In this document: positions 9,542 to 19,147 of the stretch, one piece after another
Position numbering within the stretch: position 1 is the first letter of the stretch
Layout: the number at the start of each line of letters is the position of its first letter
Assembly (NCBI RefSeq): GCF_004785795.1
Contig: NZ_SRRO01000001.1
Span: forward strand, 3,348,001 to 3,412,000
DNA: 64,000 bases
Source: Nocardioides eburneiflavus
GTDB taxonomy: Bacteria; Actinomycetota; Actinomycetes; Propionibacteriales; Nocardioidaceae
Reading direction: 5' to 3'
Made by a program: the position numbers and the translations under genes
The notes under the pieces: generated by a model
What the model was told of the DNA's origin: nothing
The model's input: only the letters and a program-made list of their open reading frames with translations
The model's database searches: none

Positions 9542-9664
9542 CCCGGTCCCCACCGTGAGAGCCGTGCATGAGAGCCCTCTCATCGGCGCCTCACCGTCGG
9601 CTCACCCCCGGCCGACAGTCTTCTCGTACACCGGGCCGCACGGCCCCCGACGAGAGGAACAACG

Positions 9665-10045
9665 ATGAGGAAGATCCTTCCCACCGCCCTGCTGGGTGTC
9701 GCCGGCCTGACCGCCTTCGGCCTGATCGGCATGTCGTCGCCCGTCGTGTCCGCCGGCGTCGACGAGGCCGCCAAGCGCGAGGACGAGGCTCCGTCGCTGG
9801 TCCTGGTGGCCGACGACGACGATGACGACACCAACGACGACACCGACACCAACAGCCCGTCGTACACCGACCAGAGCCGCGACACCGACGACAGCACCAA
9901 CAGCCGGGTCACCGACGTGAGCCGTGACCGCGACAAGAGCCGCGGCGACAAGACCCGCGACTGGACCCGTGACGGCGGCGACCGCACCCGCGACTGGTCG
10001 GCCAACAGGACCAACGACCGCAGCCGCAACGACACCCGCGGCTGA
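9665..10045 (+). CDS. Secreted Asp/Arg-rich protein
   Basis: A 126-residue hypothetical protein. An N-terminal signal peptide (MRKILPTALLGVAGLTAF and a cut after VSA, about residue 30) is followed by a low-complexity tail: a run of aspartates DDDDDDTNDDTD, then mixed RD, RT and TRD repeats. The acidic block recalls calcium-binding or surface-adhesive linkers, but no known domain is visible. GAGAGGAAC precedes the ATG as a ribosome-binding site. The next gene is a Ser/Thr kinase; whether the Ser/Thr-rich tail is a substrate is unknown. A similar acidic tail is carried by the membrane protein at 13109-13492. Confidence 0.7.
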   Translation: MRKILPTALLGVAGLTAFGLIGMSSPVVSAGVDEAAKREDEAPSLVLVADDDDDDTNDDTDTNSPSYTDQSRDTDDSTNSRVTDVSRDRDKSRGDKTRDWTRDGGDRTRDWSANRTNDRSRNDTRG

Positions 10046-10072
10046 TCGACCGCGGTCGACGAGGGGGGCGAG

Positions 10073-10972
10073 ATGGGCACGCGCGACGACGGCTGGCACC
10101 TCGACGAGGGCGAGCTCCTCGCGCCCGGGCTGAGCGCGCTGCGCCGGCTCGGCGGGGGAGCCGCCTACGAGGCCTGGCTGTGCTTCGACGAGGTGACGTG
10201 GTCGCCGGTCGTGGTGAAGGTCCTGCGCCCCTCCCAGGTCGAGGACGAGTCCTCCCGGCGCGGCCTGCGCCGGGAGGTCCTGGCCCTGGCGACCGTCAAC
10301 CACCCCGTGGTCGTCCGCTGGCTCCGCGACGGCCAGGACGGCGACCGGCCCCACGTCGTGCTCGAGCACATCGACGGCCCGCGCCTGTCCAGCCTGATCC
10401 GCCGTTACGGGCGGCTGCAGGAGCAGCAGTACCTCCCGCTCGCCATCGACGTCGCCGCGGCCCTGCACTACTTCCGCCACATCGGCTGGACCCACCTCGA
10501 CATCAAGCCGAGCAACGTGATCATGGGTGCTCCCGCGCGCCTGATCGACCTCTCGGTCGCCCGGACCGAGGAGGACGCACGCCTGCTGCGCCACCCGATC
10601 GGCACCGACGCCTACATGTCTCCCGAGCAGTGCGACCCGGGCGCCTCGCACGAGCACGGCGGGCCCGTCCCGTCCTTCGCGTCCGACGTCTGGGGACTCG
10701 GCGCGACGCTCTTCCACGCCGTCGCCGGCACCAGGCCCTTCGAGCACGGCGATCCCGACGCCCGCGACGTACGCCTGCGCTTCCCGCAGCTCGTCGCAGC
10801 CCCTGCCGCGCTGCCCGACGACGTGCCCCCGGTCGTTGCCGAGGTGATCGCGGCGTGCCTGCGCGTCGACCCCGACGCGCGCCCGCTGCCGCACGAGGTG
10901 GCCGAGGCCCTCGAGCCCGTCCTCGCCGGCCTGCCGCGCGGCTCGCTCGCCGGCTTCAAGATCCGGGGCTAG
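10073..10972 (+). CDS. Soluble Ser/Thr protein kinase
   Basis: A 299-residue protein consisting of a kinase domain alone, without the transmembrane segment or PASTA repeats of PknB. Visible elements are the glycine-rich loop RLGGGAAYEAW, the ATP lysine in VVVKVLRP, the catalytic loop HLDIKPSNV (HxD present) and SPEQ in place of APE. The metal-binding DFG triplet is DLS; the aspartate is kept, so activity is plausible. The start ATG has GAGGGGGGCGAG directly upstream. The last codons KIRG and the stop TAG fall inside a 16-bp tandem repeat shared with the convergent response regulator. Confidence 0.88.
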   Translation: MGTRDDGWHLDEGELLAPGLSALRRLGGGAAYEAWLCFDEVTWSPVVVKVLRPSQVEDESSRRGLRREVLALATVNHPVVVRWLRDGQDGDRPHVVLEHIDGPRLSSLIRRYGRLQEQQYLPLAIDVAAALHYFRHIGWTHLDIKPSNVIMGAPARLIDLSVARTEEDARLLRHPIGTDAYMSPEQCDPGASHEHGGPVPSFASDVWGLGATLFHAVAGTRPFEHGDPDARDVRLRFPQLVAAPAALPDDVPPVVAEVIAACLRVDPDARPLPHEVAEALEPVLAGLPRGSLAGFKIRG

Positions 10973-11020
10973 GAAGATCCGGGGCTAGGTAGATCCGGGG
11001 CTAGGAAGATCCGGGGTTGA
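10959..11020. repeat. Four 16-bp tandem repeats spanning two convergent stop codons
   Basis: Unit AGATCCGGGGCTAGGA at 10959, 10975 (last base T) and 10991, then a shorter divergent copy at 11007. Read forward, the unit supplies the kinase stop (ATC CGG GGC TAG). Read in reverse, it supplies the response-regulator stop (GGA TCT TCC TAG). The array probably arose by slippage at the junction and could shift the end of either protein. Confidence 0.9.
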
Positions 11021-11681
11021 GCCGGTAGCCGACCCCGCGGACGGTGGCGATCGACCCGGTGCCGAGCTTCTTGCGCAGGTAGCCGACGTAGACGTCGACG
11101 ACGTTGGAGCCGGGGTCGAAGTCGTAGCCCCACACGAGGTCGAGGAGCTGCTCGCGGGTGAGGACCTGGCCGGGGTTGAGCAGGAAGATCTCGGCCAGTG
11201 CGAACTCGCGCGCGGACAGCTCGGACTCGCCCTGCGGGCCGGAGATGCGGCGCGTACGCCGGTCGAGCCGCAGCGTGCCGACGACGAGGTCGTCGCCACT
11301 GGCCGGCGCGTCCGCCGGGGCGAGCGAGCGCAGCCGGAGCCGGATCCGGGCCATCAGCTCGGCGAAGCGGAACGGCTTGGCCATGTAGTCGTCGGCGCCG
11401 CTGTCGAGGGCGGTGACGGTGTCGGTCACGGAGTCGCGGGCCGTGAGGATGATGACCGGCATCCGGCTGCCCTGCGAGCGCAGCCGGTCGAGCACCTCGA
11501 AGCCGTCCATCCCCGGCAGCCCGATGTCGAGCACCATGAGGTCGAAGCGACCGGAGAGCGCCTCGTCGAGCCCGCTCGGTCCGTCGGCCGCCACGGTCGG
11601 CTGGTGGCCCTCGGCGCGCAGGCCCTTGGCCACGAACGAGGCGATCCGCTCCTCGTCCTCCACGATCAGGATCTGGGCCAC
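11001..11681 (-). CDS. OmpR-family response regulator
   Basis: Two-component regulator of 226 residues. The receiver domain has the acidic pair in VEDEERI, the phospho-acceptor aspartate in MVLDIGLPGMDG (about residue 53) and the lysine in MAKPF. The C-terminal winged helix ends with GSNVVDVYVGYLRKK and RGVGYRLNP. GTG start with GAGGAG seven bases upstream. It follows its histidine kinase by 16 bases in the same operon. The final residues PGSS are encoded by the 16-bp tandem repeat, so the C terminus may vary between strains. Regulon unknown. Confidence 0.95.
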   Translation of the reverse strand: MAQILIVEDEERIASFVAKGLRAEGHQPTVAADGPSGLDEALSGRFDLMVLDIGLPGMDGFEVLDRLRSQGSRMPVIILTARDSVTDTVTALDSGADDYMAKPFRFAELMARIRLRLRSLAPADAPASGDDLVVGTLRLDRRTRRISGPQGESELSAREFALAEIFLLNPGQVLTREQLLDLVWGYDFDPGSNVVDVYVGYLRKKLGTGSIATVRGVGYRLNPGSS

Positions 11682-11697
11682 GTCGTCTCCTCGCTGG

Positions 11698-13152
11698 TCA
11701 TCTGGTCATCGTCCGCACGGGGAGCGCGATCTCCACGTGCGCGCCGTGCGGCTCGGCGTCGGTGATGCGTACGGTGCCGCCGTGGGCCTCGGCGATCGCG
11801 CTGACGATGCTGAGCCCCAGGCCGAAGCCGTCGTCGCCCGCGCGCACGTGGCTGCGTCCGAAGCGCTCGACCACGGCGTCGCGGTCCTCGGGCGGGATGC
11901 CGTCGCCGGTGTCACGGACCCACAGCCGGACCTCGTCGTCGTCGCCGGCCGAGCCGATCGCGACGACGGTGCCGGTGTCGGTGTGCTTGACGGCGTTGTC
12001 GGCGAGCTGGAGCAGGGCCTGGGTGATGCGCTGCTCGTCGAGCACTGCCCGGCCACGCGCCATCGCGTCGAGCTGCCAGTCACGGTCGCCGAGCGCCCTG
12101 GCCTTGGCCAGCACGGACTGCGTGAGCGACGTCAGCTCGACCTCACCGAGCACGAGGAAGTCCGGCCGCCTGCTCTTGGCGAGGAGCATGAGGTCGCCCA
12201 CCAGGCGTGACATCCGGTCGACCTCGTCGAGCAGCAGGTCGCGGGTCTGGGCGAGCTCGTCGGGGTCGTCGCCGTCGAGGAGCTCGAGGTGCCCGCGGAC
12301 GACCGTCAGGGGGGTCTTGAGCTCGTGGCCCGCGTCGTCGAGGAACTGCCGCTGGGCCGCGAAGCCCCCGTCGAGGCGCTCGAGCATGCCGTTGATGGTG
12401 CGGGTGAGCGCGGTGATGTCGTCGTTGCCGCGCTCGGGGATGCGCCGGGAGAGGTCGGTGGCGGTGATCTCGCGGGCGGTCTCCTCGAGAGTGCGCAGCG
12501 GGGCGAGCAGGCGACCGGACTGGAAGGCGGCGATGGTGGTGATGAGGCCGAGCGAGAGCAGCGCGATCAGGGTGTAGGTCCGGAGGGTGCCGTTGAGCTC
12601 CTCGTGCTCGTCGCGCAGGAAGTTGACGATGACGAGGGCGCCGTCGCCCTGGGCGTTCGTGACCGGCACGAGGGTCACCCACGTCTCGCCGAAGGTCGGT
12701 GAGTCGATGACCCGGGTGCCCCCGGACCCGGCCAGGTCGGACAGGGCGGCCTGGTAGTCGGGCTCGTCGAGCACCTCCTGGCCGTAGCGGTTGACCGTGC
12801 GCTCCGGGATCTCGCCGCGGACGTAGCCGACGAGCATCTCGTCGTCGTCGGGGACGTTGCGGGTGAGGAAGACGTTGAGCACGCGGGCCACGTCGTCGAA
12901 CGGCTCCCCGGTGTTGGGGTCCCGCTTGAGGTTGCGGAACTCCGCGATCTCCTGGCTGATCTGTGAGGTGACCTGACGCTCGATGCGCGCCGACTCCAGT
13001 GCGTACACGAGGAGGCCGGCGCCGGTCATCGCGGCCGCAGTGAGGACGGCGATGACGACGGTGAGGCGGGTCCGGACGGAGACACGCGTGAAGCGGTGGC
13101 GGGCACTGTCAGTCGTCCCCGTCGGTCCGCTCGTCGTCGGTGTCGTCATCAT
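11698..13152 (-). CDS. Sensor histidine kinase
   Basis: Membrane sensor that phosphorylates the adjacent response regulator. Domains in order: first membrane helix (TVVIAVLTAAAMTGAGLLVYAL), an extracytoplasmic sensor of about 130 residues, second helix (TYTLIALLSLGLITTIAAF), HAMP, the HisKA H-box DDAGHELKTPLT, and HATPase_c with N-box NAVKH, DTGDGIP and GLGLSIV. The start is uncertain. The ATG at 13152 overlaps the upstream gene by 44 bases; an ATG at 13185 has GGAGG immediately adjacent and would add 11 Thr-rich residues. Transcription order is acidic membrane protein, kinase, regulator. Confidence 0.92.
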   Translation of the reverse strand: MMTTPTTSGPTGTTDSARHRFTRVSVRTRLTVVIAVLTAAAMTGAGLLVYALESARIERQVTSQISQEIAEFRNLKRDPNTGEPFDDVARVLNVFLTRNVPDDDEMLVGYVRGEIPERTVNRYGQEVLDEPDYQAALSDLAGSGGTRVIDSPTFGETWVTLVPVTNAQGDGALVIVNFLRDEHEELNGTLRTYTLIALLSLGLITTIAAFQSGRLLAPLRTLEETAREITATDLSRRIPERGNDDITALTRTINGMLERLDGGFAAQRQFLDDAGHELKTPLTVVRGHLELLDGDDPDELAQTRDLLLDEVDRMSRLVGDLMLLAKSRRPDFLVLGEVELTSLTQSVLAKARALGDRDWQLDAMARGRAVLDEQRITQALLQLADNAVKHTDTGTVVAIGSAGDDDEVRLWVRDTGDGIPPEDRDAVVERFGRSHVRAGDDGFGLGLSIVSAIAEAHGGTVRITDAEPHGAHVEIALPVRTMTR

Positions 13153-13492
13153 CTGGTCCGTCGTCGTCCCACTCGTCGTCGTCATCCTCCCCGACCGGTG
13201 TCGGCTGCGGGGTCACCACGCGAGCCTGGTCGCCGGTGCCCCCGCCGGAACCGTCGCGCTGGCGACCCCCACCGCGGCCGTCGCCGTTGCGATCGCCCCG
13301 GCGCTCGCGGTCGCTGCCCGAGGTGGTGTCGGGCGCCGGTGCCTCAGGCTCGTCGGCCGGCGCGTCGCGCAGGATGACCGGGCTGTGGTCGGCGGGTGGA
13401 GGTGCTCCGGGCGAGACGAGCGACCCGGCGACGTAGGCCGTCACCGGCACCACGACCGCCAGGAGCAGCAGCACCTTCGTCACCGGTCCCAT
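13109..13492 (-). CDS. Membrane-anchored acidic protein upstream of two-component system
   Basis: A hypothetical protein of 127 residues with one N-terminal hydrophobic segment (VLLLLAVVVPVTAYVAGSLV) followed by a Pro/Ala-rich linker, a Gly/Arg-rich stretch and a highly acidic tail (EDDDDEWDDDGPDDDDTDDE). The topology suggests an anchored extracytoplasmic domain. A GTG at 13483 has a better-spaced AGGAG than the ATG at 13492. The 3' end overlaps the sensor kinase gene, so it is probably co-expressed and may modulate or be sensed by the kinase; that is inference from position only. No family recognised. Confidence 0.6.
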   Translation of the reverse strand: MGPVTKVLLLLAVVVPVTAYVAGSLVSPGAPPPADHSPVILRDAPADEPEAPAPDTTSGSDRERRGDRNGDGRGGGRQRDGSGGGTGDQARVVTPQPTPVGEDDDDEWDDDGPDDDDTDDERTDGDD

Positions 13493-13642
13493 GCTCCTGA
13501 TCGTGCTCGTCGATCGTGGCGAGTGCGTGAGACGCGGATGAGAAGGCTCTTAGGATCCGCTCGTCGCCGCCGACGTGCCGTCCGTCGCAGCACCCGCGTC
13601 GACCCCCTCGTCGTGGTGGGTGACGCGTGCCACAGTGGGCGC

Positions 13643-15175
<1,533 letters not shown>

Positions 15176-15206
15176 CGCTGCCGGCGTCGTCGTCTAGCCT
15201 GCGCGC

Positions 15207-16358
15207 ATGCCCCGCCTCGCCGACGTCGTCGACCTGCTGCACGCCTGGTACCCGCCCGGGACCGCCGACGCGTGGGACGCAGTCGGGCTCGTCGCGGGCG
15301 ATCCCGACGCCGAGGTCGACCGGGTGATGCTCGCCGTCGACCCGACGGCCGAGGTCGCGCGCGAGGCCGTGGAGTGGGGCGCCGACCTGCTCGTCGTGCA
15401 CCACCCGCTCTTCCTGACGCCGGTCAGCTCGGTCGCCGCGACCACGCCCAAGGGGCGCACGCTGCACACCCTGACCGCGGGCGGCTGTGCGCTGCTCACC
15501 GCGCACACCAACGCGGACCAGGCCGAGTCCGGCGTCTCGGAGTCCCTGGCGCTCGCCCTGGGCCTGACCGACCTCGCGCCCATCCGGCCCGCTCCCTGCG
15601 CTCCGCACGACAAGGTCGTCGCCTTCGTCCCGCTGGCCGATGCCGAGGCCGTACGGACCGCGATGACCGACGCGGGTGCGGGCCGGCTCGGCGACTACGA
15701 CTCCTGCACGTGGACCGGGACCGGCGAGGGTCGCTTCCGACCGCAGGAGGGGGCCACGCCTGCCGTCGGCCGGCTCGGCGACCTCGAGGTGGTCGAGGAG
15801 GCCAGGGTCGAGACGGTGGTCCCGCGCTCCCGGCGTGCGGCGGTCGTGCGGGCGCTGCTCGCCGCCCACCCCTACGAGGAGCCGGCCTTCGACGTCGTGC
15901 CGCTCGCCGACCCCGGGCTGGCCGGCACCGGCACGGGGCGGGTCGGCACGGTCGGGGAGACGACCCTCGCAGCCTTCGCGGAACAGGTCGCGGCGGCGCT
16001 GCCCGCGACCGCCCACGGCGTCCGGGTCGCCGGCGACCCCGAGCGGGTCGTACGGCGGGTCGCGGTGTGCGGCGGCGCGGGCGACTTCCTCCTCGACGAG
16101 CTCGCCGGCAGCGACGTCGACGCGTACGTCACCAGCGACCTGCGGCACCACCGGGCGGGCGAGTTCCTCGAGCACGACGGGCCGGCCCTCGTCGACGTGG
16201 CGCACTGGGCGGCGGAGTGGACGTGGCTGCCGGTGGTGGAGGCTCGGCTGCGCGCGGCGCTGGGCGATAGGGTCGACACCCGGGTCAGCACGCGGTGCAC
16301 GGACCCGTGGACGTTCCGCCCCCCAGCCGATCCGAAGTCGAAGCAGGAGAGCCGTTGA
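15207..16358 (+). CDS. Nif3-like dinuclear metal centre protein
   Basis: NIF3/DUF34 family, 383 residues, the long version with a central PII-like insert. Metal-binding motifs are visible: VVHHPLFL (two histidines), AHTNAD and, near the C terminus, VDVAHWAAEW with the conserved His and Glu. The insert includes AHPYEEPAFDVVPL. Members bind two metals and have been linked to GTP cyclohydrolase-like or damage-repair chemistry without a settled function. A -10 box TAGCCT lies six bases before the ATG. It overlaps the zinc-ribbon gene by four bases, the same pairing as Rv2230c-Rv2229c. Confidence 0.92.
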   Translation: MPRLADVVDLLHAWYPPGTADAWDAVGLVAGDPDAEVDRVMLAVDPTAEVAREAVEWGADLLVVHHPLFLTPVSSVAATTPKGRTLHTLTAGGCALLTAHTNADQAESGVSESLALALGLTDLAPIRPAPCAPHDKVVAFVPLADAEAVRTAMTDAGAGRLGDYDSCTWTGTGEGRFRPQEGATPAVGRLGDLEVVEEARVETVVPRSRRAAVVRALLAAHPYEEPAFDVVPLADPGLAGTGTGRVGTVGETTLAAFAEQVAAALPATAHGVRVAGDPERVVRRVAVCGGAGDFLLDELAGSDVDAYVTSDLRHHRAGEFLEHDGPALVDVAHWAAEWTWLPVVEARLRAALGDRVDTRVSTRCTDPWTFRPPADPKSKQESR

Positions 16359-17095
16359 AGGCCGATCCCACCCACCAGCTCGCGCTCCTCGACGTCGCCG
16401 AGCTCGACCGACGTGCCGCCCAGCTGCGGCACCAGCGAGCCAGCCTCCCCGAGCTGGCCGAGATCAGCGCGCTGGAGACCGAGCGCACCGCGCTCACCGA
16501 CCAGGTGCGCGACGCGCGCATCGTCGTCGACGACCTCACCGTCGAGCAGGCCAAGGCCGACCGCGAGGTCGAGCAGGTCAAGGCCCGCCGCGAGCGCGAC
16601 CGCACCCGGATGGACGCCGGGCAGATCACCAACCCCAAGGACCTCGAGCGGATGCAGCACGAGCTCGTGTCCCTCGAGCGCCGCATCAGCACGCTCGAGG
16701 ACGCCGAGCTCGAGGTGATGGAGAAGCTCGAGGAGGCCCAGCAGGTCCTCGACGCGCTCGCGATTCGCGCCGACGACATCGACGCCAGGCTCGCCGAGCT
16801 GGTCGCCGCCCGCGACGAGAAGCGGGTTGCGATCGACCGCTCGCTCGACGAGGTGTCGTCCTCGCGGGGGCCCGCGACCGACGGCCTGCCCGACGACCTG
16901 ATGGCGCTCTACGAGCGGCTGCGCGAGCAGAAGGGCATCGGCGCGGCCCTGCTGCGCACCCGCCAGTGCGGCGGCTGCAACATGACCCTCGACGCCTCCG
17001 AGCTGTCCCGGATCCGCTCCGCCCCGGCCGACGAGGTCATCCGGTGCGAGGAGTGCCAGCGCATCCTGGTGCGCACCGACGAGTCGGGACTCTGA
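16355..17095 (+). CDS. Zinc-ribbon coiled-coil protein (DUF164 type)
   Basis: 246 residues. Residues 10-180 form long heptad-rich helices (for example EAQQVLDALAIRADDIDARL); the C terminus carries a C4 zinc ribbon, CGGC followed about 30 residues later by CEEC. The TTG start overlaps the Nif3 stop and has GGAGAG upstream, so translation is coupled. The Nif3 pairing is conserved across actinobacteria; an associated RNase H gene often follows in mycobacteria but is absent here. The family is proposed to bind nucleic acid; no activity is established. Confidence 0.9.
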   Translation: MKADPTHQLALLDVAELDRRAAQLRHQRASLPELAEISALETERTALTDQVRDARIVVDDLTVEQAKADREVEQVKARRERDRTRMDAGQITNPKDLERMQHELVSLERRISTLEDAELEVMEKLEEAQQVLDALAIRADDIDARLAELVAARDEKRVAIDRSLDEVSSSRGPATDGLPDDLMALYERLREQKGIGAALLRTRQCGGCNMTLDASELSRIRSAPADEVIRCEECQRILVRTDESGL

Positions 17096-17110
17096 GAGGC
17101 CGAGGCGGCG

Positions 17111-18202
17111 GTGCGCTTCGACGCTGAGCTGGTCGCGGCGCGTGGGCGTACGTCGCTCCGCGCCCGGGTCGCCCGGCTGCGCGCCAAGGCCTGGGTCATC
17201 GGGCAGTGCGCGATCGCCGCCGGCGTTGCGTGGTGGCTCGCTGCGGACGTCTTCGACCACCACCTGCCGTTCTTCGCACCGATCGCCGCCGTTGTCTCCC
17301 TCGGCATGTCCTACGGCCAGCGTCAGCGGCGGGTGGCCGAGGTGACCGTCGGCGTCGCCCTCGGGGTGTTCCTCGGGGACGCCACCACGCACCTCATCGG
17401 CTCCGGCGGGCCTCAGATCGCCCTGATCGTCGCTGCGGGGATGTCGATCGCACTGCTCCTCGACGCGGGGCAGCTGCTGATCATCCAGGCCGCGGTGCAG
17501 GGGATCGTGGTCGCTGCGCTCGCCCCGGCGCCCGGGGACGCGTTCCTGCGCTGGACCGACGCGATCATCGGCGGGGCGGTGGCGCTGGTCGCCGCGACGG
17601 TCGTGCCGCGTGCGCCGCTGCGCAAGCCGCGCGACCAGGCGGCCGTGGTGGTGCGCAAGATCGCCGAGCTGCTACGCTCCTCCGCCGATCGCCTCGGTGA
17701 CGGCGACGTCGAGCGCGCACTGGCGGTGCTGCGCGACGCCCGCTCGACCGACATATTGATCGGCGAGCTGCGGGCGGCGTCCGAGGAGGGCCTGTCCGTG
17801 GTCAGCTCCTCGCCGTTCCGACGCCGGCACGGCGAGCAGCAGCGGCAGCTCGCGGAGCTCGTGGAGCCGCTCGACGTGGCCCTGCGCAACACCCGCGTCG
17901 TCGTGCGCCGGGTGGCGGTGGCCTGTTACCGCCGCGAGCCGGTGCCGTCGTCGTACGCCGCCCTGATGCGCGACCTCGCCGACCTCTCGGACCGGGTCGC
18001 CGACGAGCTCGTGGCCAACCGCATGGCGGTCGCGGTCATCGACGACCTCATCGCGCTGGGCCACGCGACCGCGAAGGTCGAGCACAGCGACGACCTGTCT
18101 GCGGAGGTGATCCTGGCGCAGGTGCGCTCGATCATCGCCGACCTGCTTGCGCTGTGCGGGATGGACCCGCTCGAGGCGACCGCTGTGATCCCGTTGCGCT
18201 GA
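17111..18202 (+). CDS. FUSC-family membrane protein
   Basis: A 363-residue inner-membrane protein resembling the N-terminal half of aromatic-acid exporters (FUSC/ArAE). About six hydrophobic segments occupy residues 28-160, including FFAPIAAVVSLGMSYGQR and the family pattern TVGVALGVFLGD; the rest is a cytoplasmic helical region. GTG start 15 bases after the zinc-ribbon gene, so probably the last gene of that operon. Substrate unknown. Confidence 0.82.
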   Translation: MRFDAELVAARGRTSLRARVARLRAKAWVIGQCAIAAGVAWWLAADVFDHHLPFFAPIAAVVSLGMSYGQRQRRVAEVTVGVALGVFLGDATTHLIGSGGPQIALIVAAGMSIALLLDAGQLLIIQAAVQGIVVAALAPAPGDAFLRWTDAIIGGAVALVAATVVPRAPLRKPRDQAAVVVRKIAELLRSSADRLGDGDVERALAVLRDARSTDILIGELRAASEEGLSVVSSSPFRRRHGEQQRQLAELVEPLDVALRNTRVVVRRVAVACYRREPVPSSYAALMRDLADLSDRVADELVANRMAVAVIDDLIALGHATAKVEHSDDLSAEVILAQVRSIIADLLALCGMDPLEATAVIPLR

Positions 18203-18219
18203 CCGGTCCCGGCGGTGGA

Positions 18220-18999
18220 TCAGACCTGCGTGACGACGACGTCGAGCTGGGTGCCCTTGGGCGTCGGCTCGCCGACCTCGACGGTCCACCCGAGGCGGGT
18301 GAGCGCCTCGGCGAGCGCCTTCGGGCTGCGCGGGTCGGCGCCGTCCTCGAGGAGAGCACGCACGATCCTGCCCTTGGTGGCCTTGTTGAAGTGGCTCACC
18401 ACGCTGCGCCTGCCCTCGGCCTCGTGCAGGACGCGTACGGTCGCCACTCGTCGCGACAGGTCCTTGCCGGGGCGCCAGAAGGCGGCGTACGTGCTGGAGC
18501 GCAGGTCGACGAGGAGGCCGCCGCGCACCGCCTCGGTGATCGCGTCACCGAGCACCTCGCGCCACGCGCCGGCGACCGACCCGACGCCGGGCAGCGCTGC
18601 GTCACCGGAGAGCCGGTAGGCCGGGATCCGGTCGCCGGGTCGCACGATCCCGAAGAGCGAGCTGGTCACCGCCACACGCGACGTGGCGCGGCGGCGGGCG
18701 GCTGGACTCAGCGTGTCGAAGCCGAGCGCGTCGTAGAGGACGCCGGTGTAGATCGCGTCGGCGCGCGCGGTCGGCGCGGTCCCGAGCGTCGCGTTGCGCT
18801 GCACGAGGTCGCGCTGGGCAGGACCGAGGCCGAGCACCTCGACGGCCTTGTCCGGGTCGTCGCGGCACAGGGTGGTGAGCGCGTCCAGCAGCGTCGTACG
18901 GGTGGGGGTGAGCGCGGGCGAGGCCAGCGTGGCGAGGTCGAGCGACTTGCCCCGTCGCGGAGCGGTCTTGCCCTCGCTGGGCGGCAGCAGGATCAGCAC
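18220..18999 (-). CDS. yaaA: Peroxide stress protein YaaA
   Basis: YaaA/DUF328 family, 259 residues, matching E. coli YaaA in length. Diagnostic motifs: ILLPPSEGKT at the N terminus, YTGVLYDAL, SSLFGIVRPGDRIPAYRL, VDLRSSTYAAFW and VSHFNKATKGR. E. coli YaaA limits Fenton damage under peroxide stress and binds DNA; function here is transferred. The GTG at 18999 was chosen because a -10 box TACCCT (19006-19011) is exactly six bases upstream. Its 3' end is 18 bases from the convergent FUSC gene. Confidence 0.93.
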   Translation of the reverse strand: MLILLPPSEGKTAPRRGKSLDLATLASPALTPTRTTLLDALTTLCRDDPDKAVEVLGLGPAQRDLVQRNATLGTAPTARADAIYTGVLYDALGFDTLSPAARRRATSRVAVTSSLFGIVRPGDRIPAYRLSGDAALPGVGSVAGAWREVLGDAITEAVRGGLLVDLRSSTYAAFWRPGKDLSRRVATVRVLHEAEGRRSVVSHFNKATKGRIVRALLEDGADPRSPKALAEALTRLGWTVEVGEPTPKGTQLDVVVTQV

Positions 19000-19045
19000 C
19001 GGCACAGGGTAGGGGCGTGGGAGGTCGTCACGCCCACGAGGTCCG

Positions 19046-19128
19046 GGTTTCGACGCGCGGTCGCGAGCTCGCAGGTCGCTCGCGCGCTTGCTCAACCTCC
19101 CGCCCCACGCCGTGCGCTCGTTCCTCGC
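19046..19128. repeat. REP-like intergenic element, copy 2
   Basis: Starts GGTTTCGACGCGCGG, contains GCGAGC/GCTCGC self-complementary arms, then GCTCAACC (19090-19097) and GCTCGTTCCTCGC (19116-19128). The last two blocks match the element at 3696-3740. It fills the gap between divergent yaaA and the RNB gene, just upstream of the latter's promoter. Confidence 0.55.
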
Positions 19129-19147
19129 GCCCGACTATGGTCGTGAC

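Noticed and set aside
10073..10972. Pseudokinase because DFG is absent
   Set aside because: The metal-binding aspartate, catalytic HxD and ATP lysine are all present, so inactivity cannot be claimed.
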